From: Kitasatospora sp. NA04385
GTDB lineage: Bacteria > Actinomycetota > Actinomycetes > Streptomycetales > Streptomycetaceae
Assembly (NCBI RefSeq): GCF_013364235.1
Contig: NZ_CP054919.1
Span: forward strand, 701,570-765,569
Direction: 5' to 3'
Length of the DNA: 64,000 nucleotides
Shown: piece after piece, positions 32,311 through 41,525 of the stretch
Position numbering within the stretch: position 1 is the first letter of the stretch
Layout: every line of letters starts with the position of its first letter
Notes under the pieces: model-generated
Told to the model about the DNA's origin: nothing
Database searches by the model: none
Seen by the model: only the letters and a program-made list of their open reading frames with translations
Translations under genes and position numbers: made by a program

Positions 32311-33561
32311 TCAGGTCACCTGCCCGGCGCGGGCGGCCGCCGGGCCGCGGGCGTTGCGGTAGGCCATGCCGGCCGCCCGCAGCAGCAGGGCGGCCAGAAC
32401 CGCCAGGGCGGGCAGGACACCGACGAGCGGGCCGTAGTGGTCGGCGAGCAGGAGGCCGGCGGCGGTCAGCAGGGTGATCGCCAGGGCGGCGCAGCCGAGG
32501 GCGTACCCGCCGAGGACGAGGCGGAGCCTGGTCGGGTAGCGGCGCAGTTCGGTGTGGTCGCGGCGGATGGTGGCGCGGGCCAGGACGAGGACGAACGTGC
32601 GGCTCTCGGTGGCCAGTTGGAGGCAGTCCAGGGCGTACCCGAGTGCCTTGTAGCCGTCCAGCGGGGGCAGGGGCAGCAGGTTGCCGAGGGCGACGGCGGT
32701 GCCGAGCAGCAGCAGGGCGCCGAGGAAGGGGCGGGCCTGGGCGTGTTCGGGCAACAGGAGCCGGGCGGGCCAGAAGGGCAGCAGGAAGGCCAGGTTGGCG
32801 ACGGCTCCGGCGGCGGCGGTGGCGATCTGCTCGCGGCGGCGGGCGAAGAACCGGACGTTCTCCACCTCGCAGTACAGGTAGGTGACCGGCAGCCGCCAGC
32901 GCAGGCCGATCTCGCCGACCCGGCCGCCGAAGGCCCGTCCGACCAGCCCGTGGGCGAGTTCGTGCAGGGCGAGGCTGGTCCAGAGCAGGACGCCGACGGC
33001 CAGCAGGGCGACGGGGTTGCGGGCCAGGGTGGCGGTCTCGTCGACCAGCGTGCCGAACTCGGCGGCGACCGCGACGAGCAGCGCGGTGACCAGGGCGAGC
33101 AGCGGGACGAGGAAGGCGGGGCGGCGGGCGAAGCCGGTGGCGTGGTGCAGCCGGTCGAGCAGGGCGGGCGCGTCGGCGACCAGCCGGATCCGGCCGGCCA
33201 GCATTCCCGAGCGGTCGGCGGCGGCACCGGCCGGGGCGGCGAGCGATGCGGCGGACGGTGCGGGGCGGGCGGAGCCTTCGAGCAGGCCCCGGGTGTGCAG
33301 CAGGCCGAGCAGTTGCTGCCACTGCGGTTCGCCGAGCCGGGCCCGGAAGCGCACCGCGTACTGGTCGCCGATCTCCGCCAGGGTACGGGTGCCGTCGAGT
33401 CGGGCGATGACGAAGTGCTCCTTCGGCCCGACCTCCAACTGCCGTTCGCCGAGCGGGTCCCAGAGCAGGTGGACCTCGGCGGCGCCGCGGCGCAGCGGTC
33501 GACTGATCCGCAGTTCGGGGCGGACCCGGGGCTTCAGGTCGAGGAGTCGGTGGCTCTTCAC
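32311..33561 (-). CDS. M50 site-2-type metalloprotease with PqqD-like N-terminal domain
   Basis: A 416-residue membrane protein. Residues 1-100 (LDLKPRVRPELRISRP, VGPKEHFVIARLDGTRTLAE) resemble PqqD/RiPP-recognition winged helices. Six or more membrane helices follow. The zinc motif HELAHG starts at His200, and the third ligand region is LLPLPPLDGYKALG, both as in M50 proteases. The start GTG 33561 overlaps the stop of the SpaB_C gene (GTGA). Placed between the dehydratase and exporter genes, it is the best candidate in the cluster for cutting the leader at the membrane before export. That role is inferred. Confidence 0.85.
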   Translation of the reverse strand: MKSHRLLDLKPRVRPELRISRPLRRGAAEVHLLWDPLGERQLEVGPKEHFVIARLDGTRTLAEIGDQYAVRFRARLGEPQWQQLLGLLHTRGLLEGSARPAPSAASLAAPAGAAADRSGMLAGRIRLVADAPALLDRLHHATGFARRPAFLVPLLALVTALLVAVAAEFGTLVDETATLARNPVALLAVGVLLWTSLALHELAHGLVGRAFGGRVGEIGLRWRLPVTYLYCEVENVRFFARRREQIATAAAGAVANLAFLLPFWPARLLLPEHAQARPFLGALLLLGTAVALGNLLPLPPLDGYKALGYALDCLQLATESRTFVLVLARATIRRDHTELRRYPTRLRLVLGGYALGCAALAITLLTAAGLLLADHYGPLVGVLPALAVLAALLLRAAGMAYRNARGPAAARAGQVT

Positions 33562-34688
33562 CGGACCGCCTCGGGCCGGGGCTCGCGCAGGGCGCGGGCC
33601 AGGACGTAGGAGAGGAACGCCTCGTCGCGGACGGTGGCGGAGAGCCGGTTGTTGGTCATGTGCGCGTACGGGAAGAGCAGCATCGGCAGGGCCTGGGCGG
33701 GGTCGGTGACGGTCAGGTCGCGTTCGCCGTCCCAGGAGCGGAAGACCAGCAGGCCGCGGCGGGACAGGTCTGCGGCCCGGTCGCGCAGTTCGAGGCAGTG
33801 TTCGGCCCAGCCGCGCAGCATGCTGGGCAGCCGGTCGGGGGCGCCGTCCGCGATCGCCGCGCGGATCGCCCGGAACCTGGCGGGGAAGGTGTCGCCCATG
33901 CTGGTGTAGGCGCGGTCGTAGCCTTGCTGGGCGGTGTAGTTGGTGCCGGCGAAGGAGCGGTTCCAGAAGGCGTGGTAGCGGTCGAGGAAGACCAGCAGGT
34001 CGTCCTCGTCGGGCAGGAAGCAGGCCGCCATGGTCATCATCAACTGGGCGGTGAGGCCGAGCACCACGGTGCGCAGATGCAGGTTCATGGTGCGGGTGGC
34101 TTCGATCACCAGGTCGCTGGAGTGCTGGAAGTGCCACTCGGCGAGTTCGATCCCGGCCGGGCCGCCGTACTTGCCGTACTCGGGCTCGTACGGTTCGAGG
34201 GTGGCGGTGTTGTTCTCGCGCAGCCGCATCCGGCCGTCGGGGCCGAGCAGTTCGGCGCGTTCCTCGGGGGTGAACTCCAGCTCGAACATGGTGTTGTAGA
34301 GCTCGGCGAAGAAGCTGTCCTCCACCTGGTAGAGGGCGGGGCGGCGGCGCAGGAACTCTGCGACGGCCGCCTCGGCGCGTCGGCGGACCTCGGGGGCGGC
34401 CTCGGGGGTGGCGGGACGCAGGCGCAGGCGCAGGTGCGGGCCCTCCACCCAGTAGTTGATGAAGAAGTACCCGGCGAGCAGGCCCTCTTCGGTGAGTTCG
34501 GCGACCAGCGGGCGCACGCACTGGAGCAGCAGCGGGCGGGTGCTGGCGGCGTAGAAGACGTGCAGCGCGAGCCACTCCCCCGGTGCGGGAGCCGGGAGTT
34601 GGGCGGGAGCCGGGAGTCCGGCGGGAGCGGGGAGTTGGGCGGTGGCGGGGAGTTCGGCGGTGGCGGTGGGTGCGGGCCGGTCAGTCAT
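33558..34688 (-). CDS. Split LanB elimination subunit (SpaB_C / thiopeptide-type biosynthesis protein)
   Basis: A 376-residue protein that opens with a repeated PAPAxLPAPAQL stretch (to residue about 40), then EWLALHVFYAASTRPLLLQC and YFFINYWVEGPHLRLRLRP, the hallmark of SpaB_C proteins. Later motifs are FELEFTPEERAELL and YGGPAGIELAEWHFQHSSDL. In split LanB systems this subunit removes glutamate from glutamylated Ser/Thr to give dehydroalanine or dehydrobutyrine. Related proteins (TclM type) form the thiopeptide pyridine ring; only this one copy is in the cluster. It overlaps the large LanB subunit by eight bases. Confidence 0.88.
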   Translation of the reverse strand: MTDRPAPTATAELPATAQLPAPAGLPAPAQLPAPAPGEWLALHVFYAASTRPLLLQCVRPLVAELTEEGLLAGYFFINYWVEGPHLRLRLRPATPEAAPEVRRRAEAAVAEFLRRRPALYQVEDSFFAELYNTMFELEFTPEERAELLGPDGRMRLRENNTATLEPYEPEYGKYGGPAGIELAEWHFQHSSDLVIEATRTMNLHLRTVVLGLTAQLMMTMAACFLPDEDDLLVFLDRYHAFWNRSFAGTNYTAQQGYDRAYTSMGDTFPARFRAIRAAIADGAPDRLPSMLRGWAEHCLELRDRAADLSRRGLLVFRSWDGERDLTVTDPAQALPMLLFPYAHMTNNRLSATVRDEAFLSYVLARALREPRPEAVR

Positions 34689-37650
34689 GGTTCGGCTCTC
34701 CTTGCCGCTGTTCGGGCGCGGCGGCCTGCGGACGGGGCGTGATCTCCAGGGCCAGTTCGGCGACGTGGGTGCCCCGGGCGGAGCGGACGTGCAGGGCGTC
34801 CTCGCCGGGGAGCATCTCCTCCAGGACGAGCCGTCCGGGGCCGCCGGACGGTGTGCCGGAGAGCAGTCCGTCCAGTGCGGTCAAGGACAGCGGGCTGGCG
34901 AAGTCAACGTACTGCGGTTTGGCGGCGGCGCCGGTCGCGGAGCGGGTGCGGGCGAACACCCGGACCGGCAGGGCGTGCCGGCGGCGCCAGCGCTGCCACT
35001 CCAGGTAGCGTTCCGACTCGCTTGCACCGGGCGGGAGTTGGGGCAGCGCCTCGGGGGCGGCGGTCCAGCTGCGCCGGTGCAGGATGAGGCTGCCGTAGCG
35101 GACCCGGGGCCTGCGGGTGACGCCGTCCACCGCCGGTCCGGCGGGCACTCCGCGCCACAGTTCGGGGGTGACCCGGGAGGTCGGCGAGAACAGCAGCAGG
35201 CTGCGCGGGATGTCGGGCAGCACCATCGGGACGAGGTAGCCGAGGTAGACCGGGACCACCTCGGCGTCCAGACGGCGCGAGCGCAGCACCAGCCGGTCGG
35301 CGGCCGGGTCGTGCTCGACGTACAGGTCGTCGAGGTGGATCCGCGCCTCGGCGGGGGCGGTGCTGGTCTCGCCCGGGCAGACCAGCTCGTAGTCGGTCAG
35401 ACGGGCGTGCAGGTTCAGGTTGGTGGTCGCGGCCCCGGCGGTGACCTCGGCGAGGACCGCCCCCTCCGGCGCCACCTCGCGCAGGGCGGCCCGCAGGTCG
35501 GCGGACAGGTCCGTGGACAGGTCCGCGGACAGGTCCGCGGACAGGTCGGCGCGCGGATCGGAGGCGGCACTGGGGGTAGCACCGGGGGCGGCGTCGGGGG
35601 AAGCGGCGCCGGACCGCTCGAAGCAGTGGGTGAACCGGGTGAACGGGAAGCACAGGCCGCCGTACGAGTGGTTCAGCACCGCCAGTGGTTCGCCGTCCCG
35701 GATGGAGAGTTGGACGAAGTGGCTGTGCGGGGCGAAGTCGCCGCCGATCGGGGCGAGCCGGTCGGCCACGGCGGCCAGGTCGGCGGCGTCGAGGGTCAGC
35801 TCCTCCGCGTCCGGCGGCAGCTGCTGCGACAACTCGGCCATCCGCCGGGACAGTTCGGCGCGGGCCCGGTCGAGTGCGGTGATCTCCGGGAGCCCGAGCC
35901 AGTTCTCCTCCTTCGGGAGGGCGCCGTGCTCCGCCTCGGCGGGCTTGGCTGCGGTGAACTGGAGGTACTGGTGGAAGATGTCCTCGTGGAAGTCGTGGAC
36001 GAGTTGCAGCAGGTCGTCGCTGCGCCCGCCCCGGCCGTGGCGGGCGAGGAAGAAGCCCTTGAGGGTGAGGCGTTGGGCCAGGCCGAGGTCGAAGACCGGC
36101 AGGATCCGGGCGAGTTCGGCGAGCGGTCGGGCCGCCGGTTCGGCCCAGGGCCGGGCGGCGGTCGCGACCTCTCCGGCGGAGACGTCCTCGTACAGCAGGG
36201 TGTGCGGCACGGCCGCCCCGCCCTCACCCAACTCGCGCTGGATGTCGGCGAGTTCGCTCCTGATCCGGGCCAGCAGGGCGCGCCGGGTCGGGACGTCCGC
36301 GCCGGGGTAGCGGCGGAGGGCGGCGAGCGGGCCGGAGAGCCGGTCGGCGATGTCCTCGGCCCACGGGCGGTCGAGTGAGCGCAGCGCGAGCTGGAAGGCG
36401 TGCAGCGGGTCGGCGGTGTGCACGTCGGTGGCGAGCAGCGGGAGTTGGAGGACGCCGACCTCCAGCAGGGCGGCCAGGTACCGTTCGGCGTCGCCCTCCC
36501 CGTCCGACTCCCCCATCGGGCCCAGTTCGGCGTCGAGCGCGGCCGCGAGCTCGCCGAAGCGGACCTGCGGGCGCTGCCGGAAGATGCCGAGCAGGTGGTC
36601 CAGGACTCCGCTGAGCCGCAGGAAGAACAGCCGGTCGCGGGCCGCGTCGAAGCTCACGGCGGCGTCGGTGTCGCCTGCGGTCACCGAGCGCCGCACGTAG
36701 CGGACCCGGTCCTCGGTCAGCTCCAGGCCGGACGCGGGGGCCACCGGCAGGTCGTTGCGGCGGTCCGGGTCGGCGGCGACGAGCTCGGCCAGCCGGGCCA
36801 GCACCACGACGTTCAGCCGGGGGTGGCTGCCGCGCGCTTCGCCCAGCAGCAGCTCCGTCCCGAGGCCGCCCGCTCCGAGAGCGCCCGCTCCAAGGCCGCC
36901 CGCACGGGATGCGGCTCCGGGTTCGGTGCCGGGTGCGGCTACGGGTTCGGTGCGGCCGCTGCCGGAGGTGTCGAAGGTGCCGGCCGCGACCGGGGTGAAG
37001 GTGCTGAACGGGCTGGTCTTGCAGGCCGTCCGGTACAGGTAGGACAGCAGCGACCGCTCGGCCTTGCGGGTGCGCTTGTCCGGGGCCGCGCTGGGCGCGG
37101 CGAGGCCGTCCAGTCGGCCTTCCAGCGACGGGGAGGCGAGCAGCAGCCCGAGCCGCAGTTCGTCCAGCCCGGCGAGGCGACGCAACTCGGCCCGGGTGCG
37201 CAGGAGTTCGCGCTCGAAGAGCGGGGTTCCGGCCTCCCGCAGCCTGGTCAGCTCCTCCCGGGCCGCCAGCCAGCGGGTGAGCAACTCGGCTGCTCCGGCG
37301 TCCAGTCGGGCCACCAGGTCGAGCAGGGCGAGCAGTTCGGCGGAGCGTTCGGGCATCCGGTTGTTGAACACCCGGCGGCGCAGGGCGAGCAGGCCGCGGC
37401 GCTGCTCGGCCTCGGGGGCGGCCTTGACCAGCGCCGAGAGCGGGTCGCTGAGCCGGGCCCCGAGGTCGGCGAGGCGGTCCTCCTCGGCCGCCACCCGTTC
37501 CGCCCAGTCGTAGGCTTCGGCCGACCGCAGGCCGTGCACCGCCTCGACCGGCAGGCCGCCGACCCGGAGCATGAACCGGGCGCCGAGGGCGAGTTCGCGT
37601 CGCGCACCGGCCGTACTCGTACCGGCCGCGGTGGTTGTTGTGGTGGTCAC
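34681..37650 (-). CDS. Split LanB dehydratase, glutamylation subunit
   Basis: A 989-residue protein of the lantibiotic dehydratase N-terminal family. Motifs include FMLRVGGLPVEAVHGL at the start, KAERSLLSYLYRTACKTSPF with STFTPVA, and HSHFVQLSIRDGEPLAVLNH followed by CFPFTRFTHCFERSG. It uses glutamyl-tRNA to activate Ser and Thr side chains of the precursor. A Gly/Ala-rich insert (about residues 235-270) and a repeated DLSADLSADLST segment (about 700-715) are low-complexity additions. GTG 37650 follows GGAGGAG. The gene order and overlaps show translational coupling with the elimination subunit. Confidence 0.92.
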   Translation of the reverse strand: MTTTTTTAAGTSTAGARRELALGARFMLRVGGLPVEAVHGLRSAEAYDWAERVAAEEDRLADLGARLSDPLSALVKAAPEAEQRRGLLALRRRVFNNRMPERSAELLALLDLVARLDAGAAELLTRWLAAREELTRLREAGTPLFERELLRTRAELRRLAGLDELRLGLLLASPSLEGRLDGLAAPSAAPDKRTRKAERSLLSYLYRTACKTSPFSTFTPVAAGTFDTSGSGRTEPVAAPGTEPGAASRAGGLGAGALGAGGLGTELLLGEARGSHPRLNVVVLARLAELVAADPDRRNDLPVAPASGLELTEDRVRYVRRSVTAGDTDAAVSFDAARDRLFFLRLSGVLDHLLGIFRQRPQVRFGELAAALDAELGPMGESDGEGDAERYLAALLEVGVLQLPLLATDVHTADPLHAFQLALRSLDRPWAEDIADRLSGPLAALRRYPGADVPTRRALLARIRSELADIQRELGEGGAAVPHTLLYEDVSAGEVATAARPWAEPAARPLAELARILPVFDLGLAQRLTLKGFFLARHGRGGRSDDLLQLVHDFHEDIFHQYLQFTAAKPAEAEHGALPKEENWLGLPEITALDRARAELSRRMAELSQQLPPDAEELTLDAADLAAVADRLAPIGGDFAPHSHFVQLSIRDGEPLAVLNHSYGGLCFPFTRFTHCFERSGAASPDAAPGATPSAASDPRADLSADLSADLSTDLSADLRAALREVAPEGAVLAEVTAGAATTNLNLHARLTDYELVCPGETSTAPAEARIHLDDLYVEHDPAADRLVLRSRRLDAEVVPVYLGYLVPMVLPDIPRSLLLFSPTSRVTPELWRGVPAGPAVDGVTRRPRVRYGSLILHRRSWTAAPEALPQLPPGASESERYLEWQRWRRRHALPVRVFARTRSATGAAAKPQYVDFASPLSLTALDGLLSGTPSGGPGRLVLEEMLPGEDALHVRSARGTHVAELALEITPRPQAAAPEQRQGEPNHD

Positions 37651-37667
37651 CGTCTCCTCCTCCCCGG

Positions 37668-39341
37668 TCAGGCGATCGCGTGGTCGAAGTCGGCGGGGCT
37701 GCGGTGCTCCTGGCCGATCATCATGATCAGCAGCGGGAGTTCCTCGCCGTCCGCGAGGCCCAGGTGCTCGGTGTAGGAGACGGAGTCGAAGCCGAGCGCC
37801 ACGCCGCAGGAGAGTCCGACCGCGGGGGCGGCGGTGTAGAGGGCCTGCGAGCCGGCGCCGACGGCGGCGTTCACCAGGCGCAGCGCCCGGTCGCCGAGGG
37901 CGTCCAGGACGGCCGGGGTGGGGGCGGTGATCACGAACACCGCGCCGGCCTGCTCCAGGTTGTAGTTGTCCAGGAAGTAGTTCCGCTGCAGGAACGCGCC
38001 CTGCGGGCCGGGCCGCACCGGGCGCAGCGCGCGCTCGGCGGGCTCGTAGGCGTAGGCCCCGGCGGGGACGCCCTCGACGTGGTTGACGAACACGTGCAGC
38101 CTGGTCAGCGACTGCTCGGCCGGGCCTTCCTGGCAGTGCGCCAGGTGTCCGGCCGAATCGGCGGCGGCGAGGGCGGCGGACAGCTGCGCGGCCGTCATCG
38201 GCGGCCGTCCGGTGAACCGGCCGAAGCTGCTGCGCCGGGATCGCAGCGCGTCCCGGACGCCGAGTTCCGGCTCCTGCGGGGCGGGCAGCGGTACGAGTCG
38301 CGGGGCGGGCGCGCCGGGCGGCGTGTCGGACGCGACAGCGGTGGCGGCGGCCGTCCGGAGCCGGTCCCAGGCGGTCCGCAGCGCCGCGTCCAGCACGCCG
38401 GGGGCCGGGGGCCGGTCCGCGTCCCGCAGGGTGGCCTCGTGCACGCGCCGGACGGTGTCGAAGGTGCTGACCGTGCGCGACCGCTCCTGGTCGACGGCCC
38501 GGATCCGGGCGCCGGTCGGCGCAGTCTCCGCCACAGACGGAGACACAGGCTCAGACGAGGAAGAGGAAGAGGAAGAGGACGAGGACGGGGACCAGCGGAG
38601 CGGCACGACGGCAAACACGCCCTCCTGCTCGGGGCTGAGGCCGAACAGCCGGCCGATCCGCTCCTCGTCGAACCAGAGCGCGGCGCCGAGGTGCAGGCCG
38701 CGGGCCCCGGCCCAGATCCGCCAGGTCTCCAGCAGGGCGCCGATGTCCATGGTGACGACGTGGTAGGCGAAGCTGTTGTACTTGAAGGCGTTCTGCCAGA
38801 ACTTGACGGTCAGCACCAGGAACTGGTCGCAGTCCCGGGCGGGTTCGCCGAGCGCCGCCCGGAGCTCGGGGGTGACGTCGCCGGTGAGCAGTCGCCGCAT
38901 GGCGTGGTGCGGCGTGGAGTAGTGGTGGACGCCGGGGGTCAGCGGGCCGCTCGCGCCGCTGACCCAGTGGATGCCGATGGGGTACAGGCCGCCGCCCGAG
39001 GCGGTGCCGCGGGAGAAGTTGGCGTGCGGGTAGCGGGGCAGCGTGCCGAGGTCGGAGTTGGCCTGGACGGCGAGCCGACGGCCGGTCAGGCCGTAGGAGT
39101 CCTTGAGCATGCCGCCGAGCAGTTCCAGCGTGAAGCCGTCCTGGCCGGCCGGGCCGAACAGTCCGCGTCCCACTCCGCCGGGCGGGTCGGGCGGGCAGTC
39201 GGGCAGCGGGAAGTGCGGGGCGTCGGGGTAGTACTTGTCCTTGCGGGGGCGGTCGCCCCAGTTCGGTACGAAGTCGGCGGGCTCCATCGGGACCCGGCCC
39301 CGCCACAGCACCGCGGACGCGTACGTGCGGGCTTCGCCCAT
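37668..39341 (-). CDS. SagB-type FMN dehydrogenase (azoline oxidase), double nitroreductase
   Basis: A 557-residue protein with two nitroreductase-like halves. The first holds SRGTASGGGLYPIGIHWVSG and AFKYNSFAYHVVTMDIGALL, as in SagB/thiopeptide dehydrogenases. The second (about 360-557) holds RRSSFGRFTGRPPMTAAQLS and AGAVFVITAPTPAVLDALGD. A run of eleven serines (about 265-275) links them. The enzyme should oxidise azolines to thiazoles or oxazoles with FMN. ATG 39341 follows GAGGGGAACG; ATG 39380 in the same frame has no good RBS. It begins 153 bases after the YcaO gene and ends 17 bases before LanB. Confidence 0.9.
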   Translation of the reverse strand: MGEARTYASAVLWRGRVPMEPADFVPNWGDRPRKDKYYPDAPHFPLPDCPPDPPGGVGRGLFGPAGQDGFTLELLGGMLKDSYGLTGRRLAVQANSDLGTLPRYPHANFSRGTASGGGLYPIGIHWVSGASGPLTPGVHHYSTPHHAMRRLLTGDVTPELRAALGEPARDCDQFLVLTVKFWQNAFKYNSFAYHVVTMDIGALLETWRIWAGARGLHLGAALWFDEERIGRLFGLSPEQEGVFAVVPLRWSPSSSSSSSSSSSEPVSPSVAETAPTGARIRAVDQERSRTVSTFDTVRRVHEATLRDADRPPAPGVLDAALRTAWDRLRTAAATAVASDTPPGAPAPRLVPLPAPQEPELGVRDALRSRRSSFGRFTGRPPMTAAQLSAALAAADSAGHLAHCQEGPAEQSLTRLHVFVNHVEGVPAGAYAYEPAERALRPVRPGPQGAFLQRNYFLDNYNLEQAGAVFVITAPTPAVLDALGDRALRLVNAAVGAGSQALYTAAPAVGLSCGVALGFDSVSYTEHLGLADGEELPLLIMMIGQEHRSPADFDHAIA

Positions 39342-39494
39342 GGTCGTTCCCCTCTCGTGCGTCTCGGCTACGTCGTTCATCTGCTGCGTTCCGTCCGTGC
39401 GGCTGGTGGGCCGGGCCCGCGGGCCGGGTCGGTGCGGTACGGCCCGGCGGGCTCGGGGGTCGGGGGGTCAGGGGTCGGCACCCTGGGCCCGGGG

Positions 39495-41525
39495 TCAGGG
39501 GAAGGGGTGCGGCGCCGGGTTGAGCTGGTCCGGGCGCAGGTCGTGTTCGAGCAGGCCGGCGGCCCGTGGCGCGGTGCGCAACCGGGGCATGGTCAGGGCG
39601 CGTTGGCGCCGCCAGCCGAAGTCCATCGGCAGCAGGCCGGGGACCAGCACGGACACGGTGTGCAGGCCGGACGCGCGCTGCTCGGGCATGGTCTGGTCGA
39701 CCACGACCACGTCGAACCCGGCCGCGGCCACCGCGTCCACGCAGCGCCGCAGGTCCTCCCGCAGGTCGTCGGACGGGGCGATCGACCCCTCGGCGATCTG
39801 CCGGACCGGCGCCGGAGCATTCTGATGGTCCGTCAGGAAATCCGCGTAGTGCGCCATTTCGGGGAGCCCGTACAGCAACGGATGGTCGTGCAGCACCTGG
39901 ACCCGGTCGAAGTCCTCGGCCATCGCCCGCAGTCGGCGCTCCTCCCGGACGGTGCGGCTGACCAGGTTGACGGCGTCGGTGGCGATCTCGCACAGGCCGG
40001 CCCAGAGCGCCGCCTCCGGGTCCAGGCTCGCGCCCGCGCCGAAGCAGAGCCGGCCGGGCCCGCCGTCGATCCGTTCGGCGACCGCGGTGACCACCGGGAT
40101 CGGGAAGCTGATCCGGGTGTCGAAGAACCGGGCCCGGTAGCCGTACATCTCCAGCCGGTCCACCAGCGCCCTGGTGCCGGGCCTCGCGCTGGTGCGGCCG
40201 TCGATCTCGGGCAGCGCGAGCCGGCCGTACCAGGCGAGCAGGAAGGCGTCCCGCTCGACGGTCTCCATCAGCCCGTAGTAGATCGCCTCCTCCAGGCAAC
40301 CGCCGGACGCGCAGCCGTTCGAACTCTCCTGGACGAAGCGGTTCTCCAGGCCGCCGGGCGCGTGGTAGTACGCCAGGATCTCCGGCACCAGCAACGGCCG
40401 CTCGTCGCGCAGCGACCAGCCCCACACCCACGGGATCGGCCGGCTCGGCGAGAACGGCCGCACGCCGCTGGCCCGGTGGAACTCGTCGGTGTACAGGCCG
40501 CAGGTGCGGGGGTCGAGCGCCCGCTCCCCGAGGTCGTCGTACGAGGCGACCACGGTGGTGCGCTTGCCGCGCGCCCGCATGCCGGCGAACCGCTCCAGCC
40601 CTTCCAGCAGGCCGACTTCGACGCTCGCCCGGTAGCTGGGGGTGTGGCCGCCCCAGAAGCACTCGCGCAGGTAGTCGCCGGAGCGCATGGTGAAGCAGCC
40701 GACCGTCGAGGCGGTGGAGGCGGAGACCAGGTCGGGCACCACCGAGGGGCCGAGCATCCCGGCGACCGGGTTGACGAACGCGGGCAGCGACAGCCGGTAG
40801 TCGGCCACCGCGCGCAGCCGGAAGTCACCGGGGGCGCGCTTCGGTCGGCTCACCGGCTCGATCCGGGCCTGCTCCGCGCCGTCGTCGACCCGGCGGTCGC
40901 AGCGGGGGCACTCGGCGTCGGCGAGCAGCGGGAAGCCGCTCACCCGCAGCGTCTCCAGGTCGAGCAGGTGGACGATCGTCCCGCGCTCCGAGCCGGTCCC
41001 GGCCCCGCGCTCCGAGCCGACGTGCTCCGCCCCGCGCTCCGAGTCGGTTCCGGCCACGCGCTCCGAGCCGACGTGCTCCGCCCCGCGCTCCCGGTCGCGT
41101 TCGGCGCGGGCCGCGAGCAGGGCGGCGAGCGCGTCGGTGAGGAACGGGACCCCCCACGGCGGGCGGCCCACGGCCCGGGTGCCCGCGCCGAGTTCGAGCG
41201 CGTTCCGGAGCTGCCCGGAGCGGACCGCCTGCCAGCGGCGGGCGAGGCAGCGCGGACAGGGGTGCTCCGAACTCGGCTCACCGGTCGGGGTGTTCGGGCC
41301 GACGACGGCGTGGTGGCCGTAGACCTGCACCGACACCGTTCCGGCGTCGGCGTCCTCACCGCCGGGCACCGCGAGTTCGTCACGGGCGCCGAGCACCGCC
41401 AGTACGGCGGGCCTGGACTGACGGTCCGTCAGCTCCTCGGCCCACAGGTCGAGCAGCTCGCTCCACGGGCCCGCGTACCCCACCGCCACGGTGCCGGTCG
41501 GACGCCCCGGCCTGTCCTCAGACAT
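39495..41525 (-). CDS. YcaO cyclodehydratase, first copy (operon)
   Basis: A 676-residue protein laid out like the other YcaO of the cluster. Zinc cysteines are CPRC at 90-93 and CPRC at 206-209; the ATP-binding glutamates are in LEGLERFAG (307-315), LEEAIYYG (411-418) and METVERDAF (420-428). The C-terminus is APHPFP. A duplicated RGAEHVGSER segment (about 147-175) forms a linker. It overlaps the F-protein gene by eight bases (ATGTCTGA), so the two are made together; in related systems F delivers the leader to YcaO. Two catalytic YcaO proteins in one cluster suggest division of labour, for example Cys versus Ser/Thr. Confidence 0.93.
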   Translation of the reverse strand: MSEDRPGRPTGTVAVGYAGPWSELLDLWAEELTDRQSRPAVLAVLGARDELAVPGGEDADAGTVSVQVYGHHAVVGPNTPTGEPSSEHPCPRCLARRWQAVRSGQLRNALELGAGTRAVGRPPWGVPFLTDALAALLAARAERDRERGAEHVGSERVAGTDSERGAEHVGSERGAGTGSERGTIVHLLDLETLRVSGFPLLADAECPRCDRRVDDGAEQARIEPVSRPKRAPGDFRLRAVADYRLSLPAFVNPVAGMLGPSVVPDLVSASTASTVGCFTMRSGDYLRECFWGGHTPSYRASVEVGLLEGLERFAGMRARGKRTTVVASYDDLGERALDPRTCGLYTDEFHRASGVRPFSPSRPIPWVWGWSLRDERPLLVPEILAYYHAPGGLENRFVQESSNGCASGGCLEEAIYYGLMETVERDAFLLAWYGRLALPEIDGRTSARPGTRALVDRLEMYGYRARFFDTRISFPIPVVTAVAERIDGGPGRLCFGAGASLDPEAALWAGLCEIATDAVNLVSRTVREERRLRAMAEDFDRVQVLHDHPLLYGLPEMAHYADFLTDHQNAPAPVRQIAEGSIAPSDDLREDLRRCVDAVAAAGFDVVVVDQTMPEQRASGLHTVSVLVPGLLPMDFGWRRQRALTMPRLRTAPRAAGLLEHDLRPDQLNPAPHPFP

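Noticed and set aside
32171..32311. ABC ATPase start at 32311 overlapping the protease stop
   Set aside because: The extra 47 residues are a GCA/ACA/CCA simple-sequence stretch with atypical codons; ATG 32170 has its own RBS. Kept as an alternative in the feature note.
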